A stretch of DNA of 36,020 nt from Fimenecus sp045532175 (GTDB taxonomy: Bacteria > Bacillota > Clostridia > Oscillospirales > Acutalibacteraceae), in the NCBI GenBank assembly GCA_045532175.1, contig JAZSFK010000057.1:1-36020 (forward strand), given 5' to 3'. This document shows, piece by piece, positions 29,833-36,020 of this stretch. A program made the translations under genes and the position numbers. Position 1 is the stretch's first letter; each line of letters starts with the position of its first letter. The notes below the pieces were generated by a model that worked only from the letters and a program-made list of their open reading frames with translations, searched no databases and was not told where the DNA came from.

Positions 29833-32211
29833 TTATGCGTTGAGGAATTTCTTAATATCAGAAACGCCTGTGTATTTTTCGAAAGTACCGTTTTTAACAA
29901 CTACAAGAGTCGGAGCCTGCTTAACACCGAATTCGTTAACTAAATCAGCGTATTCGTTAGCAAGGAGTTTTTCATAAGCAACACCTGCTTTGTCAAGTAA
30001 AGAACAAGCAATCTTACAGTTTGGACAAGTTGCTGTTGTGAAAAGATAAGTGCTGTCAGCAAGTTCAACAACTGCTTCTGTTTCTGTTTTTACACAATCA
30101 CAAACTTCGTTTTCTGTAACATCGTGTGTAAGGTGTGAGTTAGCAATATCGTAAACTTTTCTGTCCTTGTATTCCTGAGCCTTACCATCGTTCCAGTTCT
30201 TAACAGGACGGTAGTAACCGGTAATTCTTGAGTAAACCTCTGCTTCTTCACCACAGTGTGGACAAGTGAATGCTTCACCTGCGATGTAACCATGATTCTT
30301 ACAAATTGAGTAAATTGGTGAAATTGAGTAGTAAGGAAGTCTGTAATTAGAGGCAATCTTCTTAACAAGACTTGCACATGACTGCCAATCAGGGAGCTTT
30401 TCGCCAAGGAAAGCGTGGAATACTGTACCTGATGTGTAAAGTGTGTGGAGTTCATCCTGCATATCAAGAGCAGTAAAGATATCATGTGTATAGCCAACAG
30501 GAAGATGTGAACTGTTGGTGTAGTAAGGTGTTTCGCCTTCTTTTCTGCCTGCTGTGATGATATCCGGATAATATTTAAGGTCGTGCTTTGCAAGACGGAA
30601 TGCTGTTGATTCAGCAGGAGTTGCTTCAAGGTTGTAAAGGTCACCATACATTTCCTGATAGTCGGAAAGTCTTGTTCTCATGTGGTTAAGAACATCCTTT
30701 GCAAACTGCTGTGTCTTTTCATTTGTCATGTCAGCCTGAATCCATTTTGCGTTAAGACCTGCTTCGTTCATACCAACAAGACCGATTGTTGAGAAGTGGT
30801 TGTTGAATGTGCCGAGGTATCTCTTTGTATATGGATAAAGACCTGCATCAAGAAGCTTTGTAATAACGTCACGCTTAACTTTAAGTGAACGAGCAGAAAT
30901 ATCCATCATCTTGTCAAGACGAGCATAGAAATCAGCTTCATCCTTCGCAAGATAAGCAATTCTTGGTAAGTTGATTGTAACAACACCAACTGAACCTGTT
31001 GATTCACCGCTACCGAAGAAACCGCCTGACTTTTTGCGAAGTTCACGAAGGTCAAGACGAAGACGGCAACACATTGAACGAACGTCTGATGGTTCCATAT
31101 CACTGTTGATGTAGTTTGAGAAGTAAGGTGTACCGTACTTTGCAGTCATTTCAAAGAGAAGCTTGTTGTTCTCTGTTTCTGACCAGTCAAAATCACGAGT
31201 GATTGAATATGTTGGAATTGGATACTGGAAACCACGACCGTTAGCATCGCCTTCAACCATAACTTCGATGAAAGCCTTGTTCACCATATCCATTTCTTTT
31301 TTACAATCTTTGTATTTGAAATCCATTTCCTTGCCACCAACGATACAGTTGAGTTCTGCAAGGTCGTTTGGAACTGTCCAGTCAAGAGTGATGTTTGTGA
31401 ATGGTGACTGTGTACCCCAACGAGATGGAGTGTTTACACCGTAGATGAATGACTGAATGCACTGTTTAACTTCTTTGTATGAGAGGTTATCAACCTTTAC
31501 GAAAGGTGCAAGATATGTGTCGAATGATGAGAAAGCCTGAGCACCTGCCCATTCATTCTGCATAATACCGAGGAAGTTAACCATCTGGTTGCAAAGTGTT
31601 GAAAGGTGAGCAGCAGGAGCAGATGTAATTTTGCCCGGAACACCGCCAAGACCTTCCTGAATCAACTGCTTAAGTGACCAACCTGCACAGTAACCTGTAA
31701 GCATTGAAAGGTCGTGAATGTGAATATCAGCATTTCTGTGTGCATTGCCGATTTCATCATCATAAATTTCAGAAAGCCAGTAGTTAGCAGTAACAGCACC
31801 TGAGTTTGAAAGAATCAAACCACCAACTGAATAAGTAACTGTTGAGTTTTCCTTAACACGCCAGTCGTTAACATTGAGGTAGTTGTCAATGATTGCTTTG
31901 TAGTCAACCATTGTTGCGTTAAGGTTACGAACTTTTTCCCTCTGACGACGGTAGATGATATATGCCTTTGCAACATCATCATAACCGGCCTTAATAAGCA
32001 CGGATTCTACACTGTCCTGAATGTTTTCAACGGAAATTGCCTGGTCCTCGATTTTTGGCTCAAATTCTGCTGTAACTTTGAGTGCAAGGAAATCGATAAT
32101 GTCAGCATTGTACTGCTTGTTACAAGCGTCAAATGCAAGGGTAATAGCTTCTGCAATCTTTTTAAGGTCAAAAGATGCTATTTTGCCGTCTCTTTTTACT
32201 ACGTTATACAT
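29833..32211 (-). CDS. nrdD: Anaerobic (class III) ribonucleotide reductase with fused redoxin domain
   Basis: A 792-residue glycyl-radical enzyme that reduces ribonucleotides to deoxyribonucleotides without oxygen. An ATP-cone regulatory domain (about 1-95, YNVVKRDGKIASFDLKKIAEAI) is followed by the ten-stranded barrel with the active-site loop SMCCRLRLDL. A zinc site region (CKNHG...TCPHCGEE) and the glycyl-radical region (SRITGYYRPVKNWNDGKAQEYKDR) follow. About 75 residues are added at the C-terminus (718-792): a thioredoxin/glutaredoxin-like domain with redox pair Cys729/Cys732 in TCPNCK and the cis-Pro segment QAPTLVVV. The start follows GGAGGGG. Consensus promoter with NrdR-type boxes upstream; trxB downstream. 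Confidence 0.95.
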   Translation of the reverse strand: MYNVVKRDGKIASFDLKKIAEAITLAFDACNKQYNADIIDFLALKVTAEFEPKIEDQAISVENIQDSVESVLIKAGYDDVAKAYIIYRRQREKVRNLNATMVDYKAIIDNYLNVNDWRVKENSTVTYSVGGLILSNSGAVTANYWLSEIYDDEIGNAHRNADIHIHDLSMLTGYCAGWSLKQLIQEGLGGVPGKITSAPAAHLSTLCNQMVNFLGIMQNEWAGAQAFSSFDTYLAPFVKVDNLSYKEVKQCIQSFIYGVNTPSRWGTQSPFTNITLDWTVPNDLAELNCIVGGKEMDFKYKDCKKEMDMVNKAFIEVMVEGDANGRGFQYPIPTYSITRDFDWSETENNKLLFEMTAKYGTPYFSNYINSDMEPSDVRSMCCRLRLDLRELRKKSGGFFGSGESTGSVGVVTINLPRIAYLAKDEADFYARLDKMMDISARSLKVKRDVITKLLDAGLYPYTKRYLGTFNNHFSTIGLVGMNEAGLNAKWIQADMTNEKTQQFAKDVLNHMRTRLSDYQEMYGDLYNLEATPAESTAFRLAKHDLKYYPDIITAGRKEGETPYYTNSSHLPVGYTHDIFTALDMQDELHTLYTSGTVFHAFLGEKLPDWQSCASLVKKIASNYRLPYYSISPIYSICKNHGYIAGEAFTCPHCGEEAEVYSRITGYYRPVKNWNDGKAQEYKDRKVYDIANSHLTHDVTENEVCDCVKTETEAVVELADSTYLFTTATCPNCKIACSLLDKAGVAYEKLLANEYADLVNEFGVKQAPTLVVVKNGTFEKYTGVSDIKKFLNA

Positions 32212-32252
32212 ATTGTGCCCCTCCTGTTATTTTGAATTTTCTGTGCATTTTG

Positions 32253-32312
32253 GGTAAAAAGAAATAAACCTCGCTACCCTTTACGCACGACATTTTTTGG
32301 TTAGCGAGATTT
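32253..32312 (-). promoter_or_regulatory. Hairpin with T run between nrdG and nrdD
   Basis: Minus strand: AAATCTCGCTAACC (32312-32299) pairs with GGGTAGCGAGGTTT (32279-32266), one mismatch and one or two wobbles, then ATTTCTTTTT. It can act as a terminator for transcripts coming from nrdG. A transcript starting at the nrdD promoter (about 32306) would lack the first half of the left arm. Confidence 0.55.
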
Positions 32313-32341
32313 ATTATAGTACATATCTTGTGCTTTGTCAA
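32313..32341 (-). promoter_or_regulatory. Consensus promoter of nrdD-trxB
   Basis: Minus strand: TTGACA (32336-32341), exactly 17 bp, TATAAT (32313-32318). A degenerate NrdR-type box fills the spacer. Confidence 0.88.
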
Positions 32342-32366
32342 TAGGTTTTTACACAATATATTGTGT
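32318..32366. promoter_or_regulatory. Pair of NrdR-type boxes
   Basis: Box 1 is the perfect palindrome ACACAATATATTGTGT (32351-32366), which fits the NrdR consensus ACACwATATATwGTGT. Box 2, AGTACATATCTTGTGC (32318-32333), is a weaker match between the -35 and -10 boxes. Their centres are 33 bp apart, about three helix turns, as usual for NrdR sites. NrdR represses ribonucleotide reductase genes when dATP is plentiful. Confidence 0.8.
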
Positions 32367-32371
32367 TTTTC

Positions 32372-33064
32372 TTAAATTCCGCGAATTTCAACACAAGGTA
32401 CAATTTCTGTAGCTTTTTTCTTCATTTCTTTAAGCATATCAACGGATACAGCGCCTAAATCACTCTCAATAAGGTCACCGGAATCCACAAAATTCTGTAA
32501 AAAGTACTTGTGTGCACCTTTAATCCATACCACAATATCTTGTATATCGTCAATTGTGTGAAAACCATCAACAATAGTTGTTCTGAACTCGTAATCCACT
32601 TTATCTTGCAACAAAAAGTCCACACTTTTTTCAATTGACGCCATATCAATATTGTTTACACCTATTGTGGTCATATACTTTGCCTTACTGTTTTTAATGT
32701 CCATGGCAACATAATCCACAAGACCTTTATCAACAAGTGAAATAAGTTTGTCAGGGAAACTTCCGTTAGTGTCGAGTTTAACCGCATATCCCAAATCTTT
32801 GATTTTGCCGATAAACTCTTCAATACCGTCTTGTAATAAAGGTTCACCGCCTGTAATTACAACACCGTCAAGAATACCCTGTCGTTTCTTTAAATATGAA
32901 AGGACTTCTTCCACATCTATATATGTATTTTTATCAATATGGGTCACAAGGGAGGCATTGTGACAAAAAGGGCAACGGAAGTTACAACCCGGCGTAAAAA
33001 TGATACAAGCCACCTTACCGGGATAATCTAAAACTGTAAGTTTTTGAAAACCATTTATATACAT
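32372..33064 (-). CDS. nrdG: Anaerobic ribonucleotide reductase activating protein
   Basis: A 230-residue radical SAM protein that installs the glycyl radical on NrdD. The cluster motif C-x3-C-x2-C is in TPGCNFRCPFCHNASL (about 24-39). GGVVITGGEPLL-like sequence at about 67-77 is the SAM-binding GGE motif, and VKLDTNGSFPD, AMDIKNS and the remaining barrel strands follow. The start follows AAGGAGA. It lies upstream of nrdD rather than downstream, separated by the NrdR-box promoter. Its own promoter is unclear: only an extended TGT-TATTCT near 33096-33104 is seen. Confidence 0.93.
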   Translation of the reverse strand: MYINGFQKLTVLDYPGKVACIIFTPGCNFRCPFCHNASLVTHIDKNTYIDVEEVLSYLKKRQGILDGVVITGGEPLLQDGIEEFIGKIKDLGYAVKLDTNGSFPDKLISLVDKGLVDYVAMDIKNSKAKYMTTIGVNNIDMASIEKSVDFLLQDKVDYEFRTTIVDGFHTIDDIQDIVVWIKGAHKYFLQNFVDSGDLIESDLGAVSVDMLKEMKKKATEIVPCVEIRGI

Positions 33065-33138
33065 AAATTCTTCTCCTTGATAATTAACTGATAATAGAAT
33101 AACACAAATTCATATTAAATAAAAGACAAAAAATAAAA

Positions 33139-33167
33139 TTGACGATATACATATTATATGATAGAAT
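33139..33167 (+). promoter_or_regulatory. Promoter of the gene at 33198
   Basis: TTGACG (33139-33144), 17 bp, TAGAAT (33162-33167). Confidence 0.78.
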
Positions 33168-33197
33168 TACTTTATAGGGAATGAAAGGGGAAAGAGT

Positions 33198-34100
33198 ATG
33201 GCAAAAAAAATTATGACACCTGACGAATACAAGGCGAAGCTTGAAAAGAAAGCGGAAAAAGGAAAAAGATTTTCAAAAGCCTTTTTGAGCAGTTTAGCAA
33301 TTTTCTTATCAGTAATAATAGTATTTAGCATGGTTTCTATATCACAGACCTTGATGTTACTTCCTGTCGGCAATACAGGAGCCGTAACAAATAATAGTAC
33401 TTCTGCCGAGCAGGATAAGGATGACCCCACATCTGACTGGGGCGATGGTGTTATTGTGGACGACAATGCAGTAGCGGATGGAGAGGAGAAAAAGCCTTAT
33501 TCCACAATTCCCGAAATTGTTGACCTTTTTAACACGTCAATGAACAAAATCAAAACAGATGCAGTCAAGGTTACTAAGAATTACGAATACAGAACAATTA
33601 ATCAGTTAGAGTTGCCTGATGCACTTCAGTCTATGGGTGACACCCTTATGACAGAGGTGATGAAGGATGACACGGAACCTATTGTATATGCAACAAAGCA
33701 GGAAATTAAAGAGAATTTCCAAGTGCCGAATCAGGATTATGTAAGTCGCTTGACGGCTTCTGATGTTGAAAAGGCAGCATTTAAGGATAACGGCAACGAA
33801 TATGAAATTTATATTCTTGTAAAGGGTGAAAAAAATCCCACAGCCGGTTCAGGTGTAGGCTCAGTATTTGATGTAATTGAAACATACGAAATGGCTGCAA
33901 AAGCACCCTCATTCCTCAAAGAATTTTCAACGGAATACTATAATTGTGTTGTTAAGGTTAAGATTGATAAAGAAACAGGCAAGGTAACCCATGCAAATTA
34001 TTCAACACCTTTATATATGAATGTTATAGTTGATATGTTTGGTACACATCATGTAATAATGGGTGTTACTTTCGAAAAGGACTATACAATAGAATATTAA
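33198..34100 (+). CDS. Membrane-anchored extracytoplasmic protein, unknown
   Basis: A 300-residue protein I do not recognise. A basic cytoplasmic N-terminus (1-27, rich in Lys) leads to one membrane helix (about 28-54), then an acidic low-complexity linker (NNSTSAEQDKDDPTSDWGDG). An outside domain from about 100 follows. The domain has a helix-rich first half (IPEIVDLFNTSMNKIKTDAVKV) and a beta-rich second half (YYNCVVKVKIDKETGKVTHANYSTPLYMNVIVDMFG). The layout resembles small lipoprotein-like folds of Clostridia that bind or sense something at the surface. It starts after AAAGGGGAAAG. Monocistronic, with its own promoter and terminator. Confidence 0.78.
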   Translation: MAKKIMTPDEYKAKLEKKAEKGKRFSKAFLSSLAIFLSVIIVFSMVSISQTLMLLPVGNTGAVTNNSTSAEQDKDDPTSDWGDGVIVDDNAVADGEEKKPYSTIPEIVDLFNTSMNKIKTDAVKVTKNYEYRTINQLELPDALQSMGDTLMTEVMKDDTEPIVYATKQEIKENFQVPNQDYVSRLTASDVEKAAFKDNGNEYEIYILVKGEKNPTAGSGVGSVFDVIETYEMAAKAPSFLKEFSTEYYNCVVKVKIDKETGKVTHANYSTPLYMNVIVDMFGTHHVIMGVTFEKDYTIEY

Positions 34101-34106
34101 AATTAT

Positions 34107-34136
34107 AAGACGGCAGATTTTCTGTCGTCTTTTTGT
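34107..34136 (+). terminator. Terminator of the gene at 33198
   Basis: AGACGGCAGA (34108-34117) pairs with TCTGTCGTCT (34121-34130, one G-U), then T5. Confidence 0.88.
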
Positions 34137-34164
34137 TGAGAAAAAGTTATGCAGATGGTATAAT
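34136..34164 (+). promoter_or_regulatory. Promoter of the rhodanese lipoprotein
   Basis: TTGAGA (34136-34141), 17 bp, TATAAT (34159-34164) with extended TGG. It begins where the previous terminator ends. Confidence 0.8.
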
Positions 34165-34200
34165 AAAGGTATAAATCACAAGTCAAAGGGGAGATTACAG

Positions 34201-34620
34201 TTGAGAAAGAGTAGTAAGGTTATTGCGGTCTTGCTTATACTTGCATTTTGTCTTCTCGGTATTTGCGGTTGCAAAAGTGAGGAAAAAGAAGGGATAACAG
34301 AAATGAAGGCTTCATACGAGGAAATAACGGCTCAACAGGCGAAAGAAATAATGGATAACGAAACAGGGTATATAATAATTGACGCCCGAACACAGGAGGA
34401 GTTTGACGAGGGACATATTGAAGGTGCAATTATGATTCCTGAATATGAAATATCACAAAGGGCAGAAAAAGAATTGCCGGATAAGGAGCAATTGATATTA
34501 GTATATTGTCGCAGTGGCAGAAGAAGCAAAATCGCCTCACAGGCTCTTGCGGATTTAGGATATACCAATGTTAAAGAATTCGGCGGAATAATTGATTGGC
34601 CTTACGAAACAGTAAAATAA
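34201..34620 (+). CDS. Rhodanese-like lipoprotein
   Basis: A 139-residue lipoprotein with a single rhodanese domain, which handles sulfane sulfur through a persulfide on a cysteine. The signal sequence ends at a lipobox-like GICGC with Cys24 the likely lipid site. Domain landmarks: YIIIDARTQEEFDEGHIEGAIMIP (57-80), and active-site Cys103 in YCRSGRRS, a six-residue loop normal for active sulfurtransferases. It starts at TTG 34201, 7 bases after AAAGGGGAG; no ATG is suitable. It would act outside the membrane. Convergent with the next gene, which shares its terminator. Confidence 0.9.
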   Translation: MRKSSKVIAVLLILAFCLLGICGCKSEEKEGITEMKASYEEITAQQAKEIMDNETGYIIIDARTQEEFDEGHIEGAIMIPEYEISQRAEKELPDKEQLILVYCRSGRRSKIASQALADLGYTNVKEFGGIIDWPYETVK

Positions 34621-34650
34621 AAGGTGGCGGTTTTAAAACTGCCACCTTTT
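34619..34650. terminator. Bidirectional terminator
   Basis: A 32-base near-perfect palindrome: AAAAGGTGGCGGTTTT mirrored by AAAACTGCCACCTTTT (one G-U). It serves the rhodanese gene and the opposing gene. Confidence 0.88.
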
Positions 34651-34656
34651 ATGTAT

Positions 34657-35331
34657 TCAATTCCATTTTATATTGTCTTGAGTTGAAAGGATAATACTGC
34701 AATCAAATTCGTTGACAAATTTCCATTTACCGTCAATTACTTTTAATTCATAGTTGAATTTCTTTGTAAATGAGCTTTCGTCATAAACAAGAGTAACGGT
34801 AAACTTACATTCCGTTTCACTACTTGAGTTTATTGTCAGGGTTACACCGTCACAATCGGCATCTCCTCCTTGACCGACATTGTAATTGGCATATAATTTG
34901 TCTTCATACATAACAAAATTTTCATTGATGTAATCGATATATACCTCTTCGGAAAAATAGTTACTTAAATCGTTTTTGATTTCATCAACGGTTGAATATT
35001 TTCCTTGTATTACAGGCGCATATTCCTGACCGTCAATATAAACGATAGTGTCCCAGTCAATTTTCGGACCGAATGCAGGCATAACCCAGTCAACGTACAG
35101 GTCATTTGCTGTCTCATAAAGAGCCTTGAGTTCCGCTTCTGTTAAGGTGCTTCCGCTTGATTCTATCGGTTTACCCAAAAGACTTTCCGTTGTGGATTCG
35201 GTGGGGGTGTTATTGAGCGAACTGTCATCAGGGGATTTCAGAACATTTAACCTTTTTAGTGCAAAAAATCCACCTATACCAATGGCAGCAACAAGAACAA
35301 TAACAAGAAAGATTTTGAAAAACTTTTTCAT
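34657..35331 (-). CDS. Membrane-anchored IseA-like protein (tentative)
   Basis: A 224-residue protein with an N-terminal membrane anchor (about 5-27), a Ser/Thr/Asn-rich linker (about 36-62) and an outside domain. The domain pattern resembles IseA/YoeB proteins, which inhibit DL-endopeptidases of the wall: Y-STVDEIKNDLSNYFSEE, EDKLYANYNVGQGGD, VTLTINSSSETECKFTVTLVYD, and VIDGKWKFVN near the C-terminus. The match is by eye and moderate; a generic NTF2-like or cystatin-like fold is possible. If correct, it could restrain wall hydrolases such as the CHAP protein at 6819. The ATG follows AAGGGAG. Monocistronic. Confidence 0.7.
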   Translation of the reverse strand: MKKFFKIFLVIVLVAAIGIGGFFALKRLNVLKSPDDSSLNNTPTESTTESLLGKPIESSGSTLTEAELKALYETANDLYVDWVMPAFGPKIDWDTIVYIDGQEYAPVIQGKYSTVDEIKNDLSNYFSEEVYIDYINENFVMYEDKLYANYNVGQGGDADCDGVTLTINSSSETECKFTVTLVYDESSFTKKFNYELKVIDGKWKFVNEFDCSIILSTQDNIKWN

Positions 35332-35366
35332 AATTTTAACTCCCTTAAAAAGTAGTTTATAAGACC

Positions 35367-35394
35367 ATTATACATTATATTTAATAAAAGTCAA
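35367..35394 (-). promoter_or_regulatory. Promoter of the IseA-like gene
   Basis: Minus strand: TTGACT (35389-35394), 16 bp, TATAAT (35367-35372). Confidence 0.75.
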
Positions 35395-35426
35395 ACAAGA
35401 AAGGTAGACACAATTTTATTTAAACA

Positions 35427-35469
35427 ATTTTAAGTGACTGTTGACACTTAAAATAAAAGCATTTAAAAT
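35427..35469 (+). promoter_or_regulatory. Promoter overlapped by a perfect inverted repeat
   Basis: TTGACA (35441-35446), 17 bp, TAAAAT (35464-35469). ATTTTAAGTG (35427-35436) and CACTTAAAAT (35445-35454) form a perfect 10-bp inverted repeat with 8-bp spacer covering the -35 box, as expected for a repressor operator. Confidence 0.75.
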
Positions 35470-35502
35470 ATAAGTATAATTATGCTTTGAGGTGTATGCA
35501 AA

Positions 35503-36020
35503 ATGAGTAGTTTTGAAAATTTAAGAATAGTAGACAACTTCTATCAAACGTCCTTGTTCTTTCCGATGCCGACAGTCATCATCAGTACACTCTGCGAGGA
35601 CGGTACGACAAAACTCGGGCCGTATTCCTTGGTTCAACCCTACTACGTAGCGGGCAAGGACTATTATGCTATGTTGCTTTGCTGCCGAAACTCTTCTAAC
35701 ACCGCACAGAATATTCTGAGAAACGGGAAGTGCGCTCTCAATTTTATTGATGATAAGCCCTCTACCTTTAAGGAGGCTGTTAAACTTTCCTGGCCGGGAG
35801 ATAAGCCGAGTGAAAAAATGCCGAAATGCAATTTCAAGCTTGAAAAAAGCCTTGTCGAGGAAGAAAATCCGAAGGATACACGTCCTATGGTGCTCAGCGA
35901 AGCAATAGAGGTTATAGAGTGTACGTGGATGCGAGAGCTTGACGGAGCAGACGTTGATCTTCCCGGAGAGCTTAACGGCTATGAGGGACCCTATCATGAC
36001 TTTAACGGAATAACAAGCAA
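35503..36020 (+). CDS. Flavin-reductase-like FMN-binding protein (truncated by window end)
   Basis: An open frame from ATG 35503 to the window edge, at least 172 residues, with no stop inside. The ribosome site GAGGTG (35489-35494) lies 8 bases upstream. The start (SLFFPMPTVIISTLCEDGTTKLGPYSLVQPYYV) and CRNSSNTAQNILRNGKCALNFID match the FMN-binding split-barrel of the flavin reductase/flavoredoxin family. These proteins bind FMN and shuttle electrons or reduce flavins. Codons use more C and G at third positions than the neighbours, suggesting transfer or different selection. The upstream inverted repeat suggests regulated expression. A long frame on the other strand (35521-35997) is its shadow. 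Confidence 0.82.
   Translation, partial: MSSFENLRIVDNFYQTSLFFPMPTVIISTLCEDGTTKLGPYSLVQPYYVAGKDYYAMLLCCRNSSNTAQNILRNGKCALNFIDDKPSTFKEAVKLSWPGDKPSEKMPKCNFKLEKSLVEEENPKDTRPMVLSEAIEVIECTWMRELDGADVDLPGELNGYEGPYHDFNGITS

Noticed and set aside
35521..35997. A 158-residue minus-strand frame at the window end
   Set aside because: The plus strand carries an uninterrupted flavin-reductase-like protein with promoter and ribosome site; the minus frame is its shadow.

Overview
The window looks like chromosomal DNA of a strictly anaerobic, low-GC Firmicute of class Clostridia, probably a gut Ruminococcaceae/Oscillospirales relative. The reasons are the AT-rich composition, near-consensus sigma-A promoters with 17-bp spacers, strong GGAGG/GAGGTG ribosome sites, a class III ribonucleotide reductase, a PflX-type radical SAM protein, and intracellular glycosidases. 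I see no phage, plasmid, transposase or CRISPR genes. Mobile-looking DNA is limited to small palindromic, MITE-like repeats.

Layout. 1-257: end of an rRNA operon (5S rRNA, tRNA-Asn, terminator). 260-416: an ordered array of hairpins and octamers, whose last hairpin overlaps the promoter of two GNAT acetyltransferases (460-1439). 1672-3697: an eroded P-loop protein divergent from class II fructose-bisphosphate aldolase. 3939-8435: a cytosolic GH5 glycosidase, an AlaX-type tRNA-editing protein and a secreted CHAP/SH3 wall hydrolase. 8483-9762: a cobalamin riboswitch driving a DUF4430 (transcobalamin-like) lipoprotein coupled to an ECF S component. 9820-14717: a GDPD-like protein and the potABCD polyamine transporter. 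14778-18057: YlmH, an esterase, a second S component and coaX (pantothenate kinase). 18131-18873: two palindromic elements (a third lies at 17233) around a Cys-rich mini-protein and a divergent Xre regulator. 18896-21469: radical SAM protein, mscL, proC and a MIF-like tautomerase. 21679-21801: an orphan 40-residue peptide gene with its own promoter and terminator. 21861-24343: cysK and an amino-acid permease. 24521-28211: GH35 beta-galactosidase, then a Y-family polymerase with its YolD partner. 28246-33064: a third S component, then trxB, nrdD (with a fused redoxin domain) and nrdG, with NrdR-type boxes. 33198-36020: an unknown membrane protein, a rhodanese lipoprotein, an IseA-like protein and a truncated flavin-reductase-like gene behind a perfect inverted repeat.

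How the genes work together. Three lone ECF substrate-binding subunits without an ATPase module suggest a shared (group II) ECF module elsewhere and reliance on scavenged vitamins. One is tied to vitamin B12 by riboswitch and partner protein; one is plausibly a pantothenate importer by linkage to coaX. The ribonucleotide reductase locus carries its own redoxin and thioredoxin reductase, so electrons could pass TrxB to fused redoxin to NrdD. The best candidate for an under-described system is the riboswitch / DUF4430 lipoprotein / S-component unit. Next are the orphan peptide gene at 21679 and the hairpin-octamer array at 260.
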